The notes: a model not told the origin generated them from the letters alone. Shown: positions 1-8,871, numbered from the stretch's first letter. The stretch is 64,000 nucleotides of DNA from Streptococcus oriscaviae (GCF_018137985.1 NZ_CP073084.1:558001-622000); one strand, 5' to 3'. Made by a program: numbers and translations.

Positions 1-1
1 T

Positions 2-49
2 GACGGCGAAGAAGTCGGTGCAAACCAATGTGAAAGTTGTGTGATCTAA
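2..49 (+). CDS. nrdE: Ribonucleotide reductase class Ib alpha subunit, C-terminal end (partial)
   Basis: Only the last 15 codons lie in the window; they end in CESCVI and a TAA stop. A CxxC pair at the very C-terminus is the mobile thiol tail of class I ribonucleotide reductase large subunits. This tail passes electrons from NrdH or thioredoxin to the active site. The gene for the small subunit, nrdF, follows on the same strand, which supports the call. The gene is cut by the window edge and nothing suggests it is broken. Confidence 0.8.
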   Translation, partial: DGEEVGANQCESCVI

Positions 50-377
50 GATGTAAGGGCGTTAAAAGGACACAGCAAAAATAGGAAATACCATAGAGAT
101 GTCTTGCATCTCGTAGGGATTTATCTTTTTTGCCAAGTCCTTAGCCCGAACTCAATTCCAACGTAGCAAGTTTAGCTGTTGATAAATCAACTAGCTAAAC
201 TACGCTAACCGCTAATGGCGGATTAGCTAGCTACCTTACTAACTTCGAAACTGAAGATGCAATTTCTTCAGTTTCTGCGTGTCGTACAACACTACCGTTC
301 ATTGATGCTAAGGCATTTAATGAATGAACGGTACTGACTATATATCAGTACCTAAGTGGCTTACGACCTATCCAGAG

Positions 378-398
378 AACGTCCTTGGGGCGTTTTTT
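378..398 (+). terminator. Intrinsic terminator before nrdF
   Basis: AACGTCC pairs with GGGCGTT around a short loop, and a run of six T follows. It would end the transcript coming from nrdE and the structured spacer, so nrdF needs its own promoter just downstream. Confidence 0.75.
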
Positions 399-418
399 AG
401 AAGAAAATATGATACAAT
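390..418 (+). promoter_or_regulatory. nrdF promoter
   Basis: TACAAT at 413-418 is preceded by TG one base upstream, giving an extended -10 element. The -35 region overlaps the T-run of the terminator and is a poor match. The start codon lies 37 bases after the -10. Confidence 0.55.
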
Positions 419-454
419 AATGTAGATAGTTCGAGAAAGAAGAAAGAGAAAAAC

Positions 455-1414
455 ATGGAAACCTACTACAAAGCCATAAACTGGAACGCCATCGAAGATG
501 TTATTGACAAGTCAACCTGGGAAAAGTTGACCGAGCAATTTTGGCTCGATACGCGCATTCCTTTGTCAAATGACTTGGATGACTGGCGTAAATTGACTGC
601 TGAAGAAAAAGACCTCGTTGGCAAGGTCTTCGGTGGGCTAACTCTCCTAGATACCCTACAATCTGAAACAGGGGTTCAAGCTCTGCGCAACGATGTTCGC
701 ACACCGCACGAAGAAGCTGTATACAACAACATCCAATTCATGGAGTCTGTCCACGCTAAATCCTATTCTTCTATTTTCTCAACCTTGAATACCAAGTCTG
801 AAATTGAGGAAATTTTCGACTGGACGAATAGCAATGAGTACTTGCAGAAGAAGGCAAAGATTATCAATGAAATCTATGAAACAGGAACACCACTTGAAAA
901 GAAAGTGGCTAGCGTTTTCCTAGAAACCTTCCTCTTCTACTCTGGTTTCTTTACTCCACTCTACTACCTTGGAAATAACAAGCTGGCCAACGTCGCTGAA
1001 ATTATCAAGCTGATTATCCGCGACGAATCTGTCCACGGTACCTACATCGGCTACAAGTTCCAGCTGGGCTTCAATGAGTTGCCGGAAGAAGAACAAGATA
1101 AACTCCGCGACTGGATGTACGACCTCCTCTATCAACTCTATGAAAACGAAGAGGGCTATACGGAGTCTCTCTATGACGGAGTTGGTTGGACAGAGGAAGT
1201 GAAAACCTTCCTACGCTACAATGCCAACAAAGCCCTGATGAACCTCGGACAAGACCCACTCTTTCCAGACTCAGCAGACGATGTTAACCCTATCGTTATG
1301 AACGGTATCTCAACTGGCACATCTAACCATGACTTCTTCTCACAAGTCGGCAATGGTTACCTGCTTGGCGAAGTGGAAGCCATGCAAGATGAAGATTACT
1401 TGTACGGATTATAA
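455..1414 (+). CDS. nrdF: Ribonucleotide reductase class Ib, beta subunit NrdF
   Basis: This is the small, radical-bearing subunit that works with NrdE to reduce ribonucleoside diphosphates to deoxyribonucleotides under oxygen. The 319-residue length is normal. The dimetal ligands are visible as D66, E97 and H100 (MESVHA), E157, E191 and H194 (DESVHG), with the radical tyrosine at Y104. Class Ib enzymes use a dimanganese or diiron centre loaded with help from NrdI, which is not in this window. The ATG at 455 follows a weak AAAGAG site. The gene sits behind its own promoter and ends at a terminator shared with the convergent gene at 1454. Confidence 0.97.
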   Translation: METYYKAINWNAIEDVIDKSTWEKLTEQFWLDTRIPLSNDLDDWRKLTAEEKDLVGKVFGGLTLLDTLQSETGVQALRNDVRTPHEEAVYNNIQFMESVHAKSYSSIFSTLNTKSEIEEIFDWTNSNEYLQKKAKIINEIYETGTPLEKKVASVFLETFLFYSGFFTPLYYLGNNKLANVAEIIKLIIRDESVHGTYIGYKFQLGFNELPEEEQDKLRDWMYDLLYQLYENEEGYTESLYDGVGWTEEVKTFLRYNANKALMNLGQDPLFPDSADDVNPIVMNGISTGTSNHDFFSQVGNGYLLGEVEAMQDEDYLYGL

Positions 1415-1418
1415 GATT

Positions 1419-1451
1419 AAAAGCAGATTTCAATTTGGAATCTGCTTTTTT
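1419..1451. terminator. Bidirectional terminator between nrdF and the CPBP gene
   Basis: AAAAGCAGATT pairs with AATCTGCTTTT and is flanked by A and T runs on both sides. It can end transcripts from both converging genes. Confidence 0.8.
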
Positions 1452-1453
1452 GC

Positions 1454-2134
1454 TTAGGACAGGAAAATGACCAACAAGTAGGCAATCAGATTATTGACTG
1501 CATGTAAGGCCATAGGATAACGAATGTCCCTTCTGCTAACATAGAGCCAGGCCAGAATAGCTCCTAGAGCAAAATAAATCAAGAACTGCGGCAAGGTAGA
1601 TGGGCCATGAACCGCACTGAAGAGTGTGCCTGAAGTTGTAATATAGAAATAGACTGTTTTTCTATTAGCCATCCGCGGGAAGAAATAGGTCGCTAAAAAT
1701 CCGCGAAACAAAAGTTCTTCCAGTATAGGTGCAAAGATAACCACTGCTAAAAAGGCATGGAAAGGAAAGTCCTTGATAAGAGCAACGACCGTCTGTTGGT
1801 TATTACTTTCAGATATAGGAACCAACAGCTGAAAAATAAAGAAAGCTACATAAGTTAGAAGTGGTAAACTGATTTTCGTCAACCAGCTATCTGCCAGCCC
1901 AAACTGAACTTTTTTGCGAGGAAAAAGCACTTTCCAAAGAAGAATGGTCAATCCAATCAACAAAACAAACCCAATGATAGAGGATATTAAGGCGGCCTGC
2001 TCCAAAAGTTCAACAGGGAACCCTTCTGTTACTGAAATGCTTGTAACCGCAATTGGACTCAGCAAAAAGCCCAGAGCAATTTGAAACGCCAGAAAATATA
2101 GGAGCAACAAGCCACCATTTTTTAAATACTTCAT
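1454..2134 (-). CDS. CPBP-family intramembrane glutamic endopeptidase
   Basis: This 226-residue protein has about six to seven hydrophobic segments and the CPBP (Abi, CAAX protease-like) signature. Motif 1 is EELLFRG with the glutamate pair at 139-140, motif 2 is the H of FSAVHG near 173, and HAVNN lies near 212. Family members are membrane proteases that cleave prenylated or signal-type substrates or give self-immunity to bacteriocins. The true substrate cannot be read from the sequence. A second CPBP gene lies directly upstream, with its glutamate pair at the same residue numbers, so the two are probably paralogues in one unit with the DUF3169 and XRE genes. Confidence 0.88.
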   Translation of the reverse strand: MKYLKNGGLLLLYFLAFQIALGFLLSPIAVTSISVTEGFPVELLEQAALISSIIGFVLLIGLTILLWKVLFPRKKVQFGLADSWLTKISLPLLTYVAFFIFQLLVPISESNNQQTVVALIKDFPFHAFLAVVIFAPILEELLFRGFLATYFFPRMANRKTVYFYITTSGTLFSAVHGPSTLPQFLIYFALGAILAWLYVSRRDIRYPMALHAVNNLIAYLLVIFLS

Positions 2135-2159
2135 ATCTCAAATCCTTTCTATATCTTTT

Positions 2160-2822
2160 TTATATTAGAAGCATGATTATCGCACCCAAAAGGTTATTGA
2201 GAAAATGAAGTCCGATAGCATATTCCAACTTACCGCTCATGCGATACACTATCCCTAAAACCAAGCCCATACCACCGTAGATAACCCAACTGCCAAGATC
2301 AGTGGGAACATGAATCAAGCCAAATAAAATACTGCTCACTACCAAACCTAGCCAGGATTTTTCTCCAAAAACCTTCCCCATGATATAACCACGCAAGACT
2401 AGCTCTTCGATAACAGGAGCAACAAAAACAGTTATAAGAAAAAGAACAATTGGAGATAGGGGCAGAGAATCAAGCACTTCCTGATTGAGCGTGTTCCCTT
2501 CCAAGCCATATTGAATAAATAGCAGAACCCCTCCTATCATCTTGACTAGATAGGTGGCTAGAAACCCTAGCCCCAGATATTTAGCTGCTTCTCCTCCTCT
2601 TAATGAGCCTTTGGGAGCCAATAAGTTAACTTTTTTAGCTATCCAAATCCCGGCAATAGTAAGAGCAGGTAGCACGAGGCAAGCCAGAAGAGTTTTCAGC
2701 AGACTGCTTCCTCCGACCATAAATGGCAATAAGATAAGTTGCTCTACCAGCAAAATCCCCACAGCCTGTAAAAAATAAATAACGGCTTGTTTCTTCTTAC
2801 TCTGTTTTTCGACCTGAATCAT
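2160..2822 (-). CDS. CPBP-family intramembrane glutamic endopeptidase
   Basis: This 220-residue polytopic membrane protein carries EELVLRG with the glutamate pair at 139-140, FGLIHVP near 173 and HFLNNLLG near 206, the three conserved blocks of CPBP proteases. It lies 25 bases upstream of a second CPBP gene and 31 bases downstream of the DUF3169 gene, so the four genes from 3827 down to 1454 probably share a transcript. Such clusters of XRE regulator, DUF3169 and CPBP proteins are common in streptococci. The role is unproven; bacteriocin immunity or envelope maintenance are the usual guesses for the family. Confidence 0.88.
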   Translation of the reverse strand: MIQVEKQSKKKQAVIYFLQAVGILLVEQLILLPFMVGGSSLLKTLLACLVLPALTIAGIWIAKKVNLLAPKGSLRGGEAAKYLGLGFLATYLVKMIGGVLLFIQYGLEGNTLNQEVLDSLPLSPIVLFLITVFVAPVIEELVLRGYIMGKVFGEKSWLGLVVSSILFGLIHVPTDLGSWVIYGGMGLVLGIVYRMSGKLEYAIGLHFLNNLLGAIIMLLI

Positions 2823-2853
2823 AAGTATCTCCTTATTTTTTTGTTTGATTATA

Positions 2854-3612
2854 CTATTTAAAATATTTTCTCACCATCTGAATATTCATGATGTTGATGT
2901 AACTATGTAGGAAGGCAACGATAAGGTAACCAACAATTTGTGGTTCCTGAAGTATGAATGACAGGAAGAACAAAGCAAGATACAAGCCCGGCAAAATAAT
3001 TTGATTGAGGGAGAAGACAATTTGGAAACTCATCTCATAGTTAGCCTGCTTCTCCCCTTCATCCATGGCTTCGGCAAAATCCTTCATTTCTTTAACAGTA
3101 GCAAAGGCAGATAATTTGTACTGACGAATTTTTTGGGTCAATTTCAAGATTAGCGGCTGAGCAATGAAAAGCAGTAGGAAGAAGACCAAATCAATTATCG
3201 AAAAGAATAGGAATGAGTCCATATCAGATAAGTTGATTTGAATCCCTAACCCTATGTTCAACAGAGTTAGTGACACAGCGACATTGAAAAAGATGGTTGC
3301 ATATTCTAAACTACGATACATTTTTTTATACAAATCATCGACGACATCATCCTCTTCCTCATCGGATTTTTCGTAAGCTCCATACAAGCGATTGGCTGTC
3401 AGTCCAAAATAGATAGCAACCGCAAAGGCGATGAGATTACCAATACGAGTAACGAGCAACAAGCTCTCTGTACTCATAAACTCTGGCAACCCATTTTTAT
3501 AATGTGCCATCCCAAAAAATCCCACCAGTCCCCCAAGAATGGCTCCGGCCAACATGTATAAAGAGAACCTAACCCATCTTTGCGTTGTCGAAAGTTGTTT
3601 CCCTTGTTTCAT
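2854..3612 (-). CDS. DUF3169 family membrane protein
   Basis: The 252-residue protein has a short cationic N-terminus and about six membrane segments, with an acidic cytoplasmic loop (EKSDEEEDD) near residue 80. It resembles the DUF3169 family, whose function is unknown. Its start codon overlaps the end of the XRE regulator gene by four bases (ATGA), so the two are translationally coupled. Regulator plus DUF3169 pairs are frequent in Firmicutes, which suggests the regulator controls or senses something linked to this membrane protein. Confidence 0.75.
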   Translation of the reverse strand: MKQGKQLSTTQRWVRFSLYMLAGAILGGLVGFFGMAHYKNGLPEFMSTESLLLVTRIGNLIAFAVAIYFGLTANRLYGAYEKSDEEEDDVVDDLYKKMYRSLEYATIFFNVAVSLTLLNIGLGIQINLSDMDSFLFFSIIDLVFFLLLFIAQPLILKLTQKIRQYKLSAFATVKEMKDFAEAMDEGEKQANYEMSFQIVFSLNQIILPGLYLALFFLSFILQEPQIVGYLIVAFLHSYINIMNIQMVRKYFK

Positions 3613-3827
3613 TCTTCCACCTCCACCAACTGAAAAACATTCTCCAGCTGTTCTTTAAAAATTTGCGCAATCCGCATAGCGATAACTACTGAGGGCGTGT
3701 ATTCCCCCCGCTCAATCAGGCTAATGGTCTGCCGAGACACTTCTGCCAACTTGGCTAACTCTGTCTGATTGAGCCCATCTCGCGCTCGCAATTCTTTGAG
3801 GCGATTCTTTAAGATATATTCCATCAT
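3609..3827 (-). CDS. XRE/Cro-type transcriptional regulator
   Basis: The 72-residue protein is a single helix-turn-helix domain (NRLKELRARDGLNQTELA, then SRQTISLIERG) of the YozG/XRE type, with no sensor domain. It begins ATGATG after an AAGGAG site, and either ATG could be used. It overlaps the DUF3169 gene and leads the four-gene membrane-protein cluster, so it most likely controls that cluster, possibly itself included. No clear palindromic operator was found directly upstream. Confidence 0.9.
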   Translation of the reverse strand: MMEYILKNRLKELRARDGLNQTELAKLAEVSRQTISLIERGEYTPSVVIAMRIAQIFKEQLENVFQLVEVEE

Positions 3828-3837
3828 CTGCTCCTTG

Positions 3838-4395
3838 TTACACTTGATAGATTAGAAGGCCTGTTTCTGTATCTTCTACTAGGATATTCCCTTTACCAAA
3901 CTTTATCAGCAAGAGATAGGTATAGTAAAAATCACCGATACAGCCTGCTGCATGAAGACTAGCTATGATAGTGTAGACAATAGGGCTAATCTATCCCATC
4001 ACTAAGGCAAATGTCAACCCCAAGGAAATAAATACAAAGGGAGCCAGACCAATAATAAGCATTTTTCCTCTGCTATATAAAGAACCTGGACTGGTTGCAT
4101 AGGCCATCCCCGATTTCCATTTAAAACCGAATTTAACCTTGTTCTGTGGCATAAAGACCTTGAAGAACAGACCATGAATCAGCTCGTGAATACTCAGCAA
4201 GACCATCATAAAGAGGAACAAAAAGAGAGTTTCCCAAAGTCCGAAATAAAATTGAACTTCCTGAATACCAGTAATAGAAAAGCAGATAAAAGAAAATAAA
4301 TGCAAAAACGGCAGAATCAATAGGAAAGCAAAAATATTGAGCCATACGACCATTTTTTTGTTCTCCATAATGTTGACTTCATAGATAAGTTTCAT
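3838..4395 (-). pseudogene. DUF3267 family metalloprotease-like membrane protein, interrupted by an in-frame TAG
   Basis: The frame opens at 4395 after an AAAGGA site and gives 134 residues with three or four membrane segments and the zinc-protease motif HELIHG near residue 70. It stops at TAG (3991-3993). The same frame then stays open to 3838 and reads on as ISPIVYTIIASLHAAGC and so on, including the family's conserved HAAGCIGD block, which could supply the third metal ligand. The intact protein would be about 185 residues. One base change (TGG or CAG to TAG) explains the break. The truncated product lacks the last membrane segment and is probably inactive, unless the stop is read through or is a sequencing error. 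Confidence 0.75.
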
Positions 4396-4473
4396 GACAA
4401 TTCCTTTCTAGTTTGGAAGACCCAAACAATTGATTCAAAAGCTCGATTTAAAGCAGCTCCTTATTTCAATATC

Positions 4474-4502
4474 ATTGTAACACTTCTTTTTCTTTTTGAC
4501 AA
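4474..4502 (-). promoter_or_regulatory. Promoter of the DUF3267 gene
   Basis: Read on the minus strand, TTGTCA (4502-4497) is followed after 17 bases by TACAAT (4479-4474). The -35 lies inside the first unit of the repeat array described next. Confidence 0.6.
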
Positions 4503-4580
4503 GTATCTTTGTCAAAAAAATAATAATTTTTGTCAAAAAGTTTATGAAATTTGTCAAAATGTAGTAAATTATGGTCAAAA
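4494..4580. repeat. Operator-like array of TTTGTCAAAA units at exact 21-bp spacing
   Basis: Copies lie at 4508-4517, 4529-4538, 4550-4559 and, with two changes, 4571-4580. The central G falls at 4511, 4532, 4553 and 4574, exactly 21 bp apart. A further inverted copy (TTTTGACAAG) lies at 4494-4503, over the -35 of the DUF3267 promoter. Units on one face of the helix two turns apart are typical of binding sites for dimeric regulators such as LytTR response regulators. The binding protein is not known. Confidence 0.65.
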
Positions 4581-4598
4581 CGACTGAGATTCTCTACA

Positions 4599-4634
4599 AA
4601 AAAAGAAGCAAGATTGATTACTCTCGCTTCTTTT
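4599..4634 (-). terminator. Terminator of the gene at 4618
   Basis: On the minus strand AAGAAGCGAG pairs with CTTGCTTCTT across the stop codon region, followed by a T-run. It separates this gene from the repeat array. Confidence 0.7.
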
Positions 4635-5166
4635 CTCGAAAGACAGGATGACCGTGTTCCCACATGATGATTTCTAAACCAAACCACTTAGCATACTTTC
4701 TTTTGTAGGCCTGTAGCTTTTCATACATTAGAACAAATAAAAGAAGAATGACTATGAAAAATACTCCTATTATCACTTCGCCTGCATTCTCACCAATCAG
4801 CAACCTGGCCACCTCAACAACAACCATCGTGATTAGAAGAAGGCAAGGAAAACCAACAGAATGAATCATTACAAAGCCTGCATAATACAGCAGCTGGTGC
4901 TTTCTACTTCGCTGGGCGTATTTCTTTTTATAGGCTTCGTCTATTTTTCTAAAACGTGGGTAGAGAATTTCCTTGCTGCCATGTCCGATACGTCCCATTT
5001 CATCCAAGGCATAATAGCCCAACAAACGGCAAATTTCATAGTTGATAAACCGTAAACTGAGATAGGTAGGAATAATGAGAAGAAGGTTCCATATCTGATA
5101 AGATACCATAGAAAATATGAGCAATGCTGCGATAACTTGCAAAAGAAGATAAATAACTAAAATCAC
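4618..5166 (-). CDS. Unknown membrane protein with probable leaderless GTG start
   Basis: The product has about four hydrophobic segments in two pairs (residues 1-45 and around 90-140), with a basic linker containing a GHGSKEILYPRFRK-like stretch. I do not recognise the family. The open frame reaches 5199, but an extended -10 (TGGTATAAT, 5181-5173) lies inside that extension and the alaS terminator overlaps it. Transcription should begin near 5166, exactly at an in-frame GTG (5166-5164). I therefore place the start there as a leaderless mRNA, giving 182 residues. It is transcribed alone, downstream of alaS. Confidence 0.65.
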   Translation of the reverse strand: MILVIYLLLQVIAALLIFSMVSYQIWNLLLIIPTYLSLRFINYEICRLLGYYALDEMGRIGHGSKEILYPRFRKIDEAYKKKYAQRSRKHQLLYYAGFVMIHSVGFPCLLLITMVVVEVARLLIGENAGEVIIGVFFIVILLLFVLMYEKLQAYKRKYAKWFGLEIIMWEHGHPVFREKKRE

Positions 5167-5180
5167 GTTTTTATTATACC

Positions 5181-5216
5181 AAAAAACTCCTTTATCCATG
5201 GGATAAAAGAGTTTTA
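5181..5216 (-). terminator. alaS terminator
   Basis: AAACTCTTTTATCC and GGATAAAGGAGTTT pair with one mismatch on the minus strand, followed by TTTTTT. The extended -10 of the next gene starts directly after the T-run. Confidence 0.8.
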
Positions 5217-5224
5217 TTGTCAGA

Positions 5225-7843
5225 TTATAAGTTTTCAGCCACGCTGTTCAGTAGGGCCTGGATAGCCGAAGCATCGCTACCACCTGCCATAGCCATGTCT
5301 GGTTTACCGCCACCGCGGCCTGCTACGATTGGGGCAAGGACTTTGATGAGGTTGCCCGCATGGACATTGGCTGACTTGCTGGCTACAAGGACATTGACCT
5401 TATCGCCAATGCTTGCTACAAGGACAAGCACATCTGAGTAGTCTTTTTGCTTCCAGTTATCAGCAAAGGTACGGAGGGCGCCTGCGTCTGATACCTGTAC
5501 TTGACTTGCGATATAGCGGATACCTGAGCTTTCTTTGACATCTTTAAAGACATCTCCTGCAGCGGCTGCGGCAGCTTTCTCTTTGAGGGCTGCATTTTCT
5601 TTTTGCAGTTCACGCAACTGTTCTTGCAGGCTCGCTACTTTATTTGGTACTTCCTTGATTTGAGGTGACTTGATGGCTGCGGCTACTTGTTTCAGGGCAT
5701 CTTCTTGGTCACGGTAGGCTAGGAAGGCTTCACGGCTGGTTACAGCGACGATACGGCGAGTTCCTGAACCGATTCCTTCTTCTTTCAAAATCTTGAAGAT
5801 TCCAATTTCAGCTGTATTGGCAAGGTGGGTACCACCACATAGCTCAACAGAATAATCACCAATAGATACCACACGGACTTCCTTGCCGTATTTTTCGCCA
5901 AAGAGAGCCATTGCTCCCATTGCTTTTGCGGTGTCAATGTCTGTTTCTACTGTCACAACTGGAATAGCTTTCCAGATTTGCTCGTTGACTTCTTCTTCGA
6001 TACGACGGAGTTCTTCTGCCGTAACCGCTTCAAAGTGAGTGAAGTCAAAGCGGAGGAAATCTTGTTCATTCAAGGAACCAGCTTGCGTTGCATGCTCACC
6101 GATAACATTGTGAAGGGCTGCGTGGAGCAAGTGAGTTGCGGTGTGATTTTTTTCAACGCCACGACGACGATTGCTGTCAATTTCAAGCGTGTACGTTTGA
6201 CCAACCGCTAGATTTCCGACAACTTCTGCTGTATGAAGCGGCTGACCATTCGGCGCCTTTTGAACATCAATGACACGTGCAACCAGATTGCCAGCCGCAT
6301 CCAAAATAGAGCCATGGTCAGCAACCTGTCCACCCATCTCTGCATAGAAAGGTGTCTGTTCAAAGACAAGCAGAGCTTCTCCGCTAGACAAACTATCTAC
6401 GCGAGCATTGTCCGCCACCAGAACAGACAGGCTAGCTTCCAATCGTTCTGCTTCATATACGAAGACAGACTCTTCGGTAATACCTGCCAAGGTTTCGTTT
6501 TGCATGCCCATGGAGCCACCCTTGACAACAGAAGCACGCGCTCGCTCCTGCTGTTCTTTCATGGCGGCTTCAAATCCTGCGATGTCAAGGGTCATGCCAC
6601 GGTGCTCTGCCAACTCCTCTGTCAATTCCACTTGGAATCCATAGGTATCATAGAGTTTGAAGATGTCGCGACCGTCGATGACATTTTTTCCTTCTGTCGC
6701 CAATTTGTCCATCAGCTGCTCTGCAAACTGTGAGCCTGTGTGGATGGTGCGAGCAAAGGACTCTTCCTCACTCTTGACAATTTTCTCGATGAAGGCCCGT
6801 TTTTCAAGGACTTCTGGGTAGTAGCTTTCCATAATATTGCCAACTGTTTCGACCAGTTTGTATAAGAATGGTTCAGTGATACCCAAGCGGTGACCGTGCA
6901 TAGAAGCCCGACGGAGCAAGCGGCGGAGAACGTAGCCACGGCCCTCGTTACCTGGAAGAGCACCGTCTCCGATAGCAAATGAAAGGGCACGGATATGGTC
7001 TGCGATGACCTTGAAACTCATATTGTCGCCATCTGGATTGTAAACCTTGCCAGAAATTTTCTCTACTTCACGGATGATTGGCAAGAAAAGATCTGTTTCG
7101 AAGTTTGTCTTAGCTCCTTGGAAGATGGCTGCCAAACGTTCCAAACCAGCACCCGTATCAATGTTTTTGTTTGGTAATTCCTTGTACTCGGAACGAGGAA
7201 CAGCTGGATCAGCGTTGAATTGTGAAAGCACAATGTTCCAAATCTCAATGTAGCGGTCATTTTCAATGTCTTCTTGCAAAAGACGTACCCCTAAGTTTTC
7301 AGGATCAAAACTTGGACCACGGTCAAAGAAGATTTCCGTATCTGGGCCAGAAGGGCCTGCACCGATTTCCCAGAAGTTATCCTCTAAAGGAATCAAGTGG
7401 CTTGGATCCACACCGAGTGCCACCCAGCGATTATAGGAATCAATGTCATCTGGATAGTAGGTCATGTAAAGCTTTTCCTGCGGAAAGGCAAACCACTCTG
7501 GACTTGTCAAGAGTTCAAAGCCCCACTCAATCGCTTCGTCACGGAAATAGTCACCGATAGAGAAATTACCCAACATTTCAAACATGGTATGGTGGCGGGC
7601 AGTCTTACCGACGTTTTCAATATCATTGGTCCGAATGGATTTTTGGGCGTTGGTAATCCGTGGGTTATCAGGAATAACTGAACCGTCGAAATATTTTTTG
7701 AGGGTTGCTACACCGGAGTTAATCCAGAGTAGCGTCGGATCGTTGACCGGTACAAGGTTTGCTGACGGCTCAACAGAGTGACCTTTTGATTTCCAGAAAT
7801 CCAGCCACATTTGGCGGATTTGAGCGCTTGACAAGTGTTTCAT
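5225..7843 (-). CDS. alaS: Alanyl-tRNA synthetase
   Basis: AlaRS charges tRNA-Ala. At 872 residues it has the usual length. The class II catalytic core opens with the typical [14 protein letters not shown] start. The editing domain carries the zinc site: HTATHLLH near residue 564 and the CGGTH motif near 667. The C-terminal DHHA1-type region with coiled coil (residues ~715-760) ends in [14 protein letters not shown]. The ATG at 7843 follows an AAGGAG site. It is the third gene of a unit headed by a tRNA-Ala T-box about 1 kb upstream, after two LURP-like genes, and it ends at a strong terminator. Confidence 0.98.
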   Translation of the reverse strand: MKHLSSAQIRQMWLDFWKSKGHSVEPSANLVPVNDPTLLWINSGVATLKKYFDGSVIPDNPRITNAQKSIRTNDIENVGKTARHHTMFEMLGNFSIGDYFRDEAIEWGFELLTSPEWFAFPQEKLYMTYYPDDIDSYNRWVALGVDPSHLIPLEDNFWEIGAGPSGPDTEIFFDRGPSFDPENLGVRLLQEDIENDRYIEIWNIVLSQFNADPAVPRSEYKELPNKNIDTGAGLERLAAIFQGAKTNFETDLFLPIIREVEKISGKVYNPDGDNMSFKVIADHIRALSFAIGDGALPGNEGRGYVLRRLLRRASMHGHRLGITEPFLYKLVETVGNIMESYYPEVLEKRAFIEKIVKSEEESFARTIHTGSQFAEQLMDKLATEGKNVIDGRDIFKLYDTYGFQVELTEELAEHRGMTLDIAGFEAAMKEQQERARASVVKGGSMGMQNETLAGITEESVFVYEAERLEASLSVLVADNARVDSLSSGEALLVFEQTPFYAEMGGQVADHGSILDAAGNLVARVIDVQKAPNGQPLHTAEVVGNLAVGQTYTLEIDSNRRRGVEKNHTATHLLHAALHNVIGEHATQAGSLNEQDFLRFDFTHFEAVTAEELRRIEEEVNEQIWKAIPVVTVETDIDTAKAMGAMALFGEKYGKEVRVVSIGDYSVELCGGTHLANTAEIGIFKILKEEGIGSGTRRIVAVTSREAFLAYRDQEDALKQVAAAIKSPQIKEVPNKVASLQEQLRELQKENAALKEKAAAAAAGDVFKDVKESSGIRYIASQVQVSDAGALRTFADNWKQKDYSDVLVLVASIGDKVNVLVASKSANVHAGNLIKVLAPIVAGRGGGKPDMAMAGGSDASAIQALLNSVAENL

Positions 7844-7864
7844 AAAAATCTCCTTTATTCTTCT

Positions 7865-8335
7865 TTAAAATATAATGTTTAGTAGGATGAGCAGGGCAAT
7901 GAGGGCAAAAAATATATTGACGGCGTAGCGGTAATCCATGGCGACTGCTACGGCTAAAATCGCTTCTTCGTACTGCTCGTTGTGGATGGTAATCTGGCGA
8001 TTAGAACCCATGTTTTGAACAGTAGCAATCAGTTGATTGTCCTTGGTCATGGTGACATTGCCACTGAAAAAGTCTTGTTGAACAGCAATCTGTTCTTCAA
8101 TCAAAAAACTGCTGGTTAAGGTGGTAAATTCTTGGTTGGAGGCAAAAATTTTGGTCTTTTGCTCAAACAACTGATGAGTCAGACTAGCGAATATGTCATT
8201 GGTTGAACGGTAAATCTGCTGGCTGGTACTGAAGATAGAGCCTTGAATCCGATAGGCAGGTTGAAACTGTTCATCAAAGATGATTCGACTGTCACTAAAA
8301 CTCAGTTCTCTGCGTTGAAATGTATAGTGTTTCAT
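7865..8335 (-). CDS. LURP-one-like protein with C-terminal membrane anchor
   Basis: This 156-residue protein begins with an open beta-rich region like the one in the neighbouring 8351 gene and the LURP-one/YxjI fold (a tubby-like barrel). It ends with a hydrophobic segment of about 20 residues (FFALIALLILLNIIF). The family is of unknown biochemical function; related barrels bind membrane lipids. It sits between a longer LURP-like gene and alaS, with 15 and 21 bases of spacing, so all three are probably co-transcribed from the T-box leader. The fold call rests on residue pattern only. Confidence 0.55.
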   Translation of the reverse strand: MKHYTFQRRELSFSDSRIIFDEQFQPAYRIQGSIFSTSQQIYRSTNDIFASLTHQLFEQKTKIFASNQEFTTLTSSFLIEEQIAVQQDFFSGNVTMTKDNQLIATVQNMGSNRQITIHNEQYEEAILAVAVAMDYRYAVNIFFALIALLILLNIIF

Positions 8336-8350
8336 ATTCTACTCCTTCTT

Positions 8351-8848
8351 CTAAGATGAGGCGGCGCTAGAGGCTACTGCCGCTCTTTCTTTCACAAAAT
8401 CAATGGCAATCACTAGAGAAATGGCCACATCGGCGTACACATCCTCATAGACTTCGACATTGTAAGTTGACATCAAAGCAAACCATTCCTGAGAAATACG
8501 GGCGACTTCACGGTTATCAGACAAAAGACTGAAATTCATATCCCAAAAATCACCCTGTACTTCCAAGCCCAAATCGGCTATCTTATAGCGATCCTTGAAC
8601 CAGGTAAACTCTTTTTGGATGGTAAAACGACGCCCGTCCTTCATGGTGACAGTAAATCGAGGTAAAAACCAAGACCACTCCTCCTTAATGTGGCTGACAG
8701 GCTGGCCCAAGGCGTCTTTGACTTCGTACTCCTTTAACCAGCGAAGGACAGAACCTTCTACCTGATAACCCAAACTTCCCAGTTGGTCGAAAATTTCAAA
8801 GCGACCACCGAGCGACCAAAATTTTTGCTTGATGCGGAATTGTTTCAT
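8351..8848 (-). CDS. LURP-one-related (YxjI-like) protein
   Basis: The 165-residue protein has the family's pattern of short beta strands rich in aromatic residues: FRIKQKFWSLGGRFEIFD, then YQVEGS, then FTIQKEF. It closes with an amphipathic helix (AISLVIAIDFVKERA), as in LURP-one proteins. These form a tubby-like beta barrel around a central helix; their role in bacteria is unknown. This is the first gene behind the alanine T-box, so its expression should rise when uncharged tRNA-Ala accumulates. That is unusual company for this family. Confidence 0.75.
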   Translation of the reverse strand: MKQFRIKQKFWSLGGRFEIFDQLGSLGYQVEGSVLRWLKEYEVKDALGQPVSHIKEEWSWFLPRFTVTMKDGRRFTIQKEFTWFKDRYKIADLGLEVQGDFWDMNFSLLSDNREVARISQEWFALMSTYNVEVYEDVYADVAISLVIAIDFVKERAAVASSAASS

Positions 8849-8871
8849 GATGCCCCCTTTCCCATCTAGCC

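Larger units (their letters stand above)
50..454 (+). other. Hairpin-dense spacer between nrdE and nrdF
   Basis: This 405-base stretch has no convincing reading frame but is packed with stems. Arms at 57-81 and 127-147 pair in three blocks (GGGC, AAGGAC, GCAAAAA) around an inner hairpin at 96-112. Further hairpins lie at 170-200 (GTTTAGCT arms), 204-227, 247-275 (11 perfect pairs), 294-332 (10 pairs) and 331-351. A terminator follows at 378-398. The layout suggests a structured RNA or a decayed repeat element rather than random spacer. I do not recognise the family. Confidence 0.6.

Noticed and set aside
331..351. Possible NrdR box before nrdF (symmetry around CTATATA).
   Set aside because: The flanks do not fit the ACAC/GTGT ends of NrdR boxes, and only one site is present.
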